Part shown: positions 40,246 through 47,508 of the stretch, piece after piece
How positions within the stretch are numbered: the stretch's first letter is position 1
Layout of the letters: each line of letters starts with the position of its first letter
Assembly: GCA_964582785.1 (NCBI GenBank)
Contig: CAZOTT010000010.1
Location: 1 to 47,508 of the forward strand
Origin: JAMOQA01 sp964582785
GTDB lineage: Bacteria > Acidobacteriota > Polarisedimenticolia > J045
Direction: 5' to 3'
DNA: 47,508 bases
Translations under genes and position numbers: made by a program
The notes under the pieces: model-generated
Databases searched by the model: none
Seen by the model: only the letters and a program-made list of their open reading frames with translations
Told to the model about the DNA's origin: nothing

Positions 40246-42452
40246 CTCCGGTCTCCTTCCGGCCCGGGCCGCCGCCGCCCGCGCCGCCGCCGCCCCGGCG
40301 GCGCGAGGGCGTCCCGCGGGGAGACCCGCTCCACGTGGTGGACACCCTCGATCCGCCGGAGTTGTTCCATCAGTCGCTCGAGCTGGACCCGGTCGGTGAC
40401 CTCGGCGACCACCGCGATCAGGCCCCGCCCGTGCTCGTCCACTCCGGCATCCGCGTGCCGGATGTTGATCGCCTCGCTCTCCAGTTTTTCCGCCACCCGG
40501 GCCAGCATCCCCGGACGGTCCTGCGTCACCACCCGCAGTCCCACGGGGAAGCTGCCGCCCTCGACCGCCCATTCCACCTCGACGAACCGGTCGGGCTCGA
40601 CCCGGAGGGACTCCAGGTTAGGGCAGTCCTCGGTATGGACCGAGATCCCCCGCCCCCGGGTGACGTAGCCCACGATGGCGTCACCCGGGATCGGGTTGCA
40701 GCACCGCGCCAGGGACACGAGGGTGTCCTCGATCCCCCGCACGAGCACCTTCTCCCGGCCCCGCCGGAACAGGTCGGTCACCCGTCCGAGCAGCGACTCC
40801 CGGCGGTCCTCCCCTTCCCGTCCCGGAACGGCCAGGGCGAGGTACTGGGCCGGCGTGACCTTCCCCCTGCCGAGGGCCTCCCAGAGGTCCTCCATCGTCT
40901 CCAGGTGCAGCTTCTGCAGCGCCTCGGCGCGGGCCTCCTCCGGCACCTGCCGGGCCGCGACTCCCTGCCGCCGCATCTCCTTTTCCAGCAGGGAGCGCCC
41001 GACCTCGAGCGCCTTCTCCCGCTCCGCCGCCCGGAGGAAGGCGCGGATCTTCGAGCGGGCGCGCGTCGTCCGGGCGATCGAGAGCCAGTCCCGGCTCGGC
41101 CGGTGTCCCGGCCGGGTGATGATCTCCACGAGGTCCCCGCTCTGCAGGGTGGTCTTCAGCGGGACGAGTCGCCCGTTGACGCGGGCGCCGACGCAGCCGT
41201 GGCCCACCTCCGTGTGGATCGCGTAGGCGAAGTCGATGGGCGTCGCCCCCCGGGGGAGGCTGATCACCCGCCCCTTCGGCGTGAAGACGTAGACCTCCGC
41301 GTTGTAGAGGTCGATCTTCACGTAGCGCAGAAACTCCTTGGAGTCCCGGACCTCCTTCTGCCACTCCAGCACCTGCCGCAGCCACTGGACCCCCGCAACC
41401 TCCCGGTCGGTCAGCCTGCCCTGCTCCTTGTACTTCCAGTGGGCCGCGATCCCCTCCTCCGCGATGCGGTGCATCTCCCGGGTGCGGATCTGCACCTCGA
41501 ACGGGTACCCGGCATCCGACATCACCGTCGTGTGCAGCGACTGGTAGAGGTTCGGCTTCGGCATCGCGATGAAGTCCTTGAACCTTCCCGGCACGGGTGG
41601 CCAGAGGGAATGGACGATGCCGAGGGCCCCGTAGCAGTCCCTGACCGTGCCGGTGATGATGCGAAAGGCGATGACGTCGTAGACCTGGTCGATGTCGATC
41701 TTCTGCACCTGCATCTTGCGCCAGATCGAGTAGAAGCTCTTCACCCGGCCGTGGATCTCTCCCTCGATCCCGTGGCGCGCCAGTTCCTCCTCCAGCCTCT
41801 TCCTCACCTCCCCGATCAGCCGGTCCGACGCCTCCCGTTTCTCCTCCAGCCGATCCCGCAGCTCGCGGAAGGTTTCCGGCCGGGAATACTCGAAGCCCAG
41901 TTCCTCCAGCTCGGCCCGGATGCGCCCGAGCCCCAGCCGGTGGGCGAGCGGCACGTAGATCTCCAGGGTCTCGCGGGCGATGCGCCGCTGCTTTTCCGTC
42001 GGCATGTGCTCCAGGGTGCGCATGTTGTGCAGCCGGTCCGCCAGCTTCACCAGCAGCACCCGGATGTCGGACGTCATCGCCAGGATCATCTTGCGGATGT
42101 TCTCCGCCTGGCGCTCCTCGGGCGAGGCGAAGTCGATCCGGGCCAGCTTCGTCACCCCGTCGACGATCGTGGCGATCTCCCGCCCGAAGGACGCCTCGAT
42201 GTCCGCGACCGTCGCCTGGGAATCCTCCACCGCGTCGTGGAGGAAACCGGTGGCGACGGTGGCGTCGTCCAGCTCCAGGTCGGCCAGGATGTAGGCGACC
42301 TCCAGGGGGTGGACCAGGTAGGGTTCTCCGGACCGCCGGACCTGCCCCCGGTGGGCGCGGGCGGCGTACACGTAGGCCCGGCGCAGCAGGTCGACGTCCG
42401 CGCCGGGCCGGTGCCGGAGCACCCGGTCCTGAATATCCTCGAAGCGGATCAT
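40242..42452 (-). CDS. rel: Bifunctional (p)ppGpp synthetase/hydrolase (RSH)
   Basis: A 736-residue long RSH enzyme that makes and degrades (p)ppGpp in the stringent response. The N-terminal HD hydrolase domain has HPLEVAYIL, TGFLHDAVEDS (HD pair, about 70-76) and DGVTKLARI, all intact, so hydrolysis is probably active. The synthetase domain has RVKSFYSIWRKM, DVIAFRII and YQSLHTTV; the charged motif is RFKD (about 290), the RxKD form of bifunctional enzymes rather than the ExDD of RelA. Then TGS (VYVFTPKGRVISLPRGATPIDFAYAIHTEVGH), a zinc-finger-like region with RCCNPIPGD, and a C-terminal ACT domain (VVTQDRPGMLARVAEKLE). The last 20 residues are Arg/Pro-rich. The -10 of its promoter is a perfect TATAAT. 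Confidence 0.96.
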   Translation of the reverse strand: MIRFEDIQDRVLRHRPGADVDLLRRAYVYAARAHRGQVRRSGEPYLVHPLEVAYILADLELDDATVATGFLHDAVEDSQATVADIEASFGREIATIVDGVTKLARIDFASPEERQAENIRKMILAMTSDIRVLLVKLADRLHNMRTLEHMPTEKQRRIARETLEIYVPLAHRLGLGRIRAELEELGFEYSRPETFRELRDRLEEKREASDRLIGEVRKRLEEELARHGIEGEIHGRVKSFYSIWRKMQVQKIDIDQVYDVIAFRIITGTVRDCYGALGIVHSLWPPVPGRFKDFIAMPKPNLYQSLHTTVMSDAGYPFEVQIRTREMHRIAEEGIAAHWKYKEQGRLTDREVAGVQWLRQVLEWQKEVRDSKEFLRYVKIDLYNAEVYVFTPKGRVISLPRGATPIDFAYAIHTEVGHGCVGARVNGRLVPLKTTLQSGDLVEIITRPGHRPSRDWLSIARTTRARSKIRAFLRAAEREKALEVGRSLLEKEMRRQGVAARQVPEEARAEALQKLHLETMEDLWEALGRGKVTPAQYLALAVPGREGEDRRESLLGRVTDLFRRGREKVLVRGIEDTLVSLARCCNPIPGDAIVGYVTRGRGISVHTEDCPNLESLRVEPDRFVEVEWAVEGGSFPVGLRVVTQDRPGMLARVAEKLESEAINIRHADAGVDEHGRGLIAVVAEVTDRVQLERLMEQLRRIEGVHHVERVSPRDALAPPGRRRRGRRRPGPEGDRR

Positions 42453-42478
42453 GGGCCGTTGCTCGCCATCACCGCCTG

Positions 42479-42484
42479 ATTATA
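42479..42484 (-). promoter_or_regulatory. -10 element of the rel-ridA promoter
   Basis: A perfect TATAAT on the minus strand, 26 bases before the rel ATG. No recognisable -35 lies 16 to 18 bases upstream; the position is inside the strong hairpin after secF. Confidence 0.5.
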
Positions 42485-42488
42485 CGAA

Positions 42489-42520
42489 GCCCCGGCCCCC
42501 CGCGCCGGGGAGGCCGGGGC
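42489..42520 (-). terminator. Hairpin after secF
   Basis: GCCCCGGCC and GGCCGGGGC arms, with an inner CCCC/GGGG stem, lie 17 to 48 bases past the secF stop. A stable structure but no T-tract follows. It would end yajC-secD-secF before the rel promoter. Confidence 0.5.
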
Positions 42521-42536
42521 GGCGGGGGGACGGCGG

Positions 42537-43718
42537 TCAGGCGCGGGCCGCCGCCTTCTTCCCCTTCCCCCGGAACAGGTTCCGCCAGGCGACGAGCAGG
42601 GGGCTCGCGATGTAGATCGACGAGTACGTCCCGACGATGATCCCGATGAACAGCACGAAGGCGAACGGCCGGATCACCGGCCCGCCGAGGAACAGCAGGG
42701 CGGCGACGACGAACCAGGTCGTCAGCGAGGTGATCAGCGTCCGGGAGAGGTTCTGGTTGATCGACAGGTTGATCAGCTCGCTCAGCTTCCCCTCCCCTTT
42801 CTGGGCGATGTTCTCCCGGATCCGGTCGAAGACGACGATCGTGTCGTTCACCGAGTACCCGACGAGCGTCAGGAAGGCCGCCACCACCGGGAGGTTCGCC
42901 TCCATGCCGGCGAACGAGAACGCCCCGAGGGTGATGATCGTGTCGTGGACCAGGGCGAGGATCGCGGCGAGACCGTACTGGAACTGGAACCGGATCCAGA
43001 TGTAGATCAGCATTCCGCCGAGCGCGCCCAGGATCGCCCCGTACGCCTTGTCCCGCATCTCCTGGGAAACGGATGCCTCGATGAACTCCTGGCCCCGCAG
43101 GGCGAAGGGCCCGAGGAACGCGTGCTCGGAGAGCCAGGCGCGGGCCTCCTCGGTGACTCCCGGGACCTTCCACACCTGGTCCATCGACTCGAACACCCCC
43201 CGGTGCTCCTTGCGCCACCCGGTGATCGCCGCGGCCACGTCGCCCGCCGTCACCTCGTCAAGACCGGCCTCCTCCTGCAGCCGCCGGGCGATCGTCACCT
43301 CGTCCGCGATGTTCAGGTCGAGCATTCCCCCGGCCACCTTCGCGGCCACCTCCGGCGGACGGAGCGCCTCGACGATCCGCTGGGCGAGGTCCTTGCCGGT
43401 CTCCGGGGCGGTCTTTCCTTCCTTCCCCTTCTTCTCGAGGGCGACCCGGATCGAGATCTCCTTCCCCTCGGTCTCGCCGAAGGTGGTGACCGCGATCCCC
43501 GTGAAGCCGGCGTCCGCGAGCTTCTTCCGGACCGTCTCGAGGTCCGGCGCCTGCACGTAGCGGACGATCACCTCGGCGCCGCCGGCGAACTCGACCCCCT
43601 TGCGGATCCCCTTCTGGGCGAGCGCGACGAAGGAGAGGACGATCAGGACGGCCGAGATGGAAAGCCACAGGTAGCGCTTTCCCATGAAGTCGATGTTCGT
43701 CTCGTGGATGATGCGCAT
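42537..43718 (-). CDS. secF: Protein translocase subunit SecF with inserted HhH-like domain
   Basis: A 393-residue SecF, about 80 longer than usual. It has six membrane helices; the first (about 15-36) leads into KGVEFAGGAEVIVRYV, the equivalent of the DFTGG periplasmic motif. The other five form the C-terminal bundle from about 222, with YSVNDTIVVFDRIREN as the RND motif. Between them, at about residues 130-205, is an extra segment: LDLNIADEVTIARRL, then AAAITGWRKEHRGVFESMDQVWKVPGVTEEA. This resembles the helix-hairpin-helix/ComEA or GspK-type pattern (xxYR-x-GxFxSxxxLxxVPGxT). It is unlike SecF of model bacteria. SecDF uses the proton gradient to finish protein export. It follows secD by 16 bases. 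Confidence 0.93.
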   Translation of the reverse strand: MRIIHETNIDFMGKRYLWLSISAVLIVLSFVALAQKGIRKGVEFAGGAEVIVRYVQAPDLETVRKKLADAGFTGIAVTTFGETEGKEISIRVALEKKGKEGKTAPETGKDLAQRIVEALRPPEVAAKVAGGMLDLNIADEVTIARRLQEEAGLDEVTAGDVAAAITGWRKEHRGVFESMDQVWKVPGVTEEARAWLSEHAFLGPFALRGQEFIEASVSQEMRDKAYGAILGALGGMLIYIWIRFQFQYGLAAILALVHDTIITLGAFSFAGMEANLPVVAAFLTLVGYSVNDTIVVFDRIRENIAQKGEGKLSELINLSINQNLSRTLITSLTTWFVVAALLFLGGPVIRPFAFVLFIGIIVGTYSSIYIASPLLVAWRNLFRGKGKKAAARA

Positions 43719-43734
43719 CGCGTCCCCTCCCCGG

Positions 43735-45329
<1,595 letters not shown>

Positions 45330-45333
<4 letters not shown>

Positions 45334-45638
45334 GGCATCTCCTCCCCCGCCTTGGCGGCGATGTGCGACCGGAGGACGGTGACCTCGGTCTGCGGCGCGA
45401 TCCGCACCCGGAACGCGTCTTCCTCGGCCCGGGTGATCGTCCCGACCAGGCCCCCGCTCGTGACCACCTTGTCGCCGGGCTGCAGGGCGCGGACCATCGC
45501 CTCGTGGGCCTTCTGGCGGCGCCGGGCCGGCAGGATCAGGACCACGTAGAAGATGACGAAGATCAGCAGGAGCGGAGCCAGCTGGACCAGCAGGTTCGGC
45601 TTGTCTCCCGCGGCCTGGGCGATCAGGGCGAGCGGCAC
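45330..45638 (-). CDS. yajC: Sec translocon accessory protein YajC
   Basis: A 102-residue membrane protein that associates with SecDF. One helix (LLVQLAPLLLIFVIFYVVLIL, about 16-36) followed by PARRRQKAHEAMVRALQPGDKVVTSGGLVGTITRAEEDAFRVRIAP, the standard YajC domain. It starts with GTG (45638) after GGGGAGG. First gene of yajC-secD-secF; its stop overlaps secD by GTGA. Confidence 0.95.
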
Positions 45639-45744
45639 GTTCGACCTCCCCGGGACCGGTGTCCGGGCCGGCCCCGCGACACGGGCCTCCCCCGGCCGGG
45701 GGCAGCCCCCCGGCGCGGGATTCGCCCGCGGACGAAAGCACGGC

Positions 45745-45773
45745 ATTCTGGTCGCTTCTCCGGCCCGGGTCAA
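45745..45773 (-). promoter_or_regulatory. yajC-secDF promoter
   Basis: TTGACC (45768-45773) and CAGAAT (45745-45750), spacer 17. The -10 matches 4 of 6. mRNA would start about 100 bases before yajC. Confidence 0.55.
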
Positions 45774-45814
45774 GACCGGGCCGGGACCGCGGGGCCGCGA
45801 GGGTTCGGGAGGCG

Positions 45815-45843
45815 TTGATCCTGCCCGCCCGGGGGCCCAAACT
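45815..45843 (+). promoter_or_regulatory. Phosphofructokinase promoter
   Basis: TTGATC (45815-45820) and CAAACT (45838-45843), spacer 17, about 48 bases before the pfk start. Divergent to the yajC promoter in the 252-base gap 45639-45890. Confidence 0.45.
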
Positions 45844-45890
45844 TCCGGCAGGACCAACGGTTCCGGGGCCAGCCCCCGGGGAGGACGTCC

Positions 45891-47264
45891 ATGGACCGAC
45901 CGGAACAGCTGCCCGACTTCACGATCCGTACCCTCGGCCCGCCGCGGTACCCCTCGCCGATGATGCTCAGCCGCGAGGAAGGGGATTCCCTGGCGGACTT
46001 CGTGCCGGACGACCGGCGGATCCTCTTCTACACGGACCTCGACCGGCTCCAGCCGTTCCTCGACGCGGGGAAGCCCCTGCCGAGCCTCGAGGTGGCGGGT
46101 CCCCGGGAACGGATCTACTTCCGCCCCGGCGACGTCCGCGCGGCGATCGTCACCTCCGGGGGGCTCTGCCCGGGGATCAATGACGTGGTGCGGTCCCTGG
46201 TCCTGACCCTGCGCTGGCAGTACGGGGTGGAGGAGATCCTCGGGATCCGCTACGGCCTGCGGGGCTTCGTCGCCGAGGACGCCCCCCCGGTGCGGCTGAA
46301 ACCCGCGGACGTCCGGACGATCCACCACGAGGGAGGATCGTTCCTCGGGTCCTCCCGGGGCGCCCCGCCCGTCGAGGAGATCGTCCGGTTCCTCGACCGG
46401 GAGGCGGTCTCCTGCCTGTTCCTCGTCGGCGGCGACGGGACCCAGCGGGCCGTGGAGGCGATTTCCCGCGCGGCGGAGGAGGCGGGCCTCGCGGTGGCGG
46501 TGGTGGGCATCCCGAAGACGATCGACAACGACATTCTCTACGTGGACCGGACCTTCGGCTTCATCACCGCGGTCTCCCTGGCCCGCCTGGCCGTGGACGC
46601 CGCCCACGCGGAGGCCCTCGGGGCCTACAACGGCGTCGGGCTGGTGCGCCTGATGGGCCGCGATTCCGGGTTCATCGCCGCCCAGGCGGCCCTGGCCTCC
46701 GGGGAGGCCAACTTCGTGCTGATCCCGGAGAACCCCTTCGACCTGGACGGTCCGAACGGCTTCCTCGCCCACCTCCACCGCCGCCTGGCTTCCCGGCACC
46801 ACGCGGTCGTCGTGGTCGCGGAGGGGGCGGGACAGGAGTACCTCGCCGAGGAACAGTCCGTCCGGGGCACGGACGCCTCGGGGAACCGCCGCCTGGGGGA
46901 CATCGGCCGGTACCTGCGGGGCCGGATCGAGGCCTACTTCGCGGAGCGGGAGATCCCGGTGACCGTCAAGTACATCGACCCGGGCTACATGATCCGCTCG
47001 GCCCCGGCCAACGCCTCCGACGCGATCTACTGCCAGCAGCTGGGACAGAACGCGGTCCACGCCGCGATGGCGGGCAAGACCGGGGTGATGATCGGCCGGC
47101 ACAACGGGCGGCAGGTCCACATCCCGATCCACCTGGTCACCCGCGGCCGCAAGCGGCTGGACCCGGAACACCCTCTCTGGCGGGCGGTGCTCCAGTCCAC
47201 GGGCCAGCCCCTGCGGATGGTGAACGACCAGGAACCCCTTGCCGGGGAATCCCCCCACCCCTAG
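45891..47264 (+). CDS. 6-phosphofructokinase, probably ATP-dependent (group II)
   Basis: A 457-residue phosphofructokinase that commits fructose 6-phosphate to glycolysis. The N-terminal 75 residues precede the core; then AAIVTSGGLCPGINDV, SCLFLVGGDGTQRAV (about 181) and GIPKTIDNDILYVDRTFGF (about 208). Glycine in the GGDG motif points to ATP as donor (pyrophosphate enzymes have GGDD), whereas PKTIDND has the lysine common in pyrophosphate enzymes. This G/K combination is that of the long group II ATP enzymes of trypanosomes and plants. RLMGRDSGFIAA and VVVVAEGAGQEYL continue the active site. Start at the ATG 45891 with GGGGAGG upstream. Confidence 0.92.
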   Translation: MDRPEQLPDFTIRTLGPPRYPSPMMLSREEGDSLADFVPDDRRILFYTDLDRLQPFLDAGKPLPSLEVAGPRERIYFRPGDVRAAIVTSGGLCPGINDVVRSLVLTLRWQYGVEEILGIRYGLRGFVAEDAPPVRLKPADVRTIHHEGGSFLGSSRGAPPVEEIVRFLDREAVSCLFLVGGDGTQRAVEAISRAAEEAGLAVAVVGIPKTIDNDILYVDRTFGFITAVSLARLAVDAAHAEALGAYNGVGLVRLMGRDSGFIAAQAALASGEANFVLIPENPFDLDGPNGFLAHLHRRLASRHHAVVVVAEGAGQEYLAEEQSVRGTDASGNRRLGDIGRYLRGRIEAYFAEREIPVTVKYIDPGYMIRSAPANASDAIYCQQLGQNAVHAAMAGKTGVMIGRHNGRQVHIPIHLVTRGRKRLDPEHPLWRAVLQSTGQPLRMVNDQEPLAGESPHP

Positions 47265-47284
47265 AATCCCCCGGGTGTCCGCGC

Positions 47285-47378
<94 letters not shown>

Positions 47379-47499
47379 TACCGGGACCCCGGGCCGGTTT
47401 CCCCGCAAGGTTTTTGCCGTGCCCGCCGGGGTTCGTCCCCATATATTTCCCCGCAGCCACGAAACCCGCCGGCGGGCCGACCGGCCCGCGAGGAGAACC

Positions 47500-47508
47500 A
47501 TGTTCGCT
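47500..47508 (+). CDS. Start of a further gene, truncated by the window
   Basis: AGGAG at 47491-47495 lies 4 bases before an ATG at 47500, and the frame reads Met-Phe-Ala to the edge. An AT-rich ATATATTT island at 47441-47448 may carry its -10, but the best -35 match is 22 bases away. Nothing can be said about the product. The preceding 47378-47490 shows no other gene. Confidence 0.6.

Noticed and set aside
45891..47264. Pyrophosphate-dependent phosphofructokinase
   Set aside because: The donor-site motif is GGDG rather than GGDD; the lysine in PKTIDND alone is not decisive.
47414..47447. Promoter TTGCCG...TATATT before the last gene
   Set aside because: Spacer of 22 bases is too long; only the AT-rich island itself is notable.

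Overview
The window is bacterial chromosomal DNA of very high G+C content (roughly three quarters by eye). Genes are packed tightly and start codons frequently overlap the preceding stop (ATGA or GTGA). The content is core metabolism, envelope and type IV pilus genes. I see no phage, insertion sequence, CRISPR array or other sign of recent transfer. A PilMNOPQ/PilBTC machine, PilS/PilR with a sigma-54 pilin promoter, GspG-like pilins and an N-acetylornithine-type carbamoyltransferase fit an Acidobacteriota-like or deltaproteobacteria-like lineage. Acidobacteriota is my best guess, by inference only.

Layout from left to right. 1-1416 (+): 3' part of a secreted-looking protein made of carboxypeptidase-regulatory-like beta-sandwich repeats. 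1444-4416 (-): polA. 4452-10847: surface-glycan genes, namely a GT2 (+), then on the minus strand a WecA-like phosphoglycosyltransferase, an FAD oxidoreductase, a GT4, a ferritin-like protein and a second GT2. 10916-22564 (-): one long arginine operon, argG, an unknown P-loop NTPase, argC, argF', argB, an M20 deacylase, argH and argR, running by overlap into a giant duplicated O-antigen ligase-like protein. Its promoter is overlapped by two ARG-box-like dyads in an AT-rich island.

22702-39149 (-): type IV pilus block. Two GspG-like pilins lie behind a textbook sigma-54 promoter with upstream dyads, next to pilR, pilS, pilC, pilT and pilB. Then accC and accB, a Roadblock/LC7 protein, a lipoprotein and pilQPONM follow in one apparent operon. 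39150-39590 is the largest gene-free stretch and holds divergent promoters and a possible structured RNA. 39591-47264: rpmB (+), rel-ridA (-), yajC-secD-secF (-) with an unusual SecF, and an ATP-type 6-phosphofructokinase (+). tRNA-Ser(GCU) and the first codons of another gene close the window.

The most interesting points are: the uncharacterised P-loop protein coupled into the arginine operon; the double O-antigen ligase whose first module has lost the usual arginine; the helix-hairpin-helix-like insertion in SecF; the Roadblock plus lipoprotein pair joining the pilus operon to acetyl-CoA carboxylase genes; and the complete regulatory setting of the pilin promoter.
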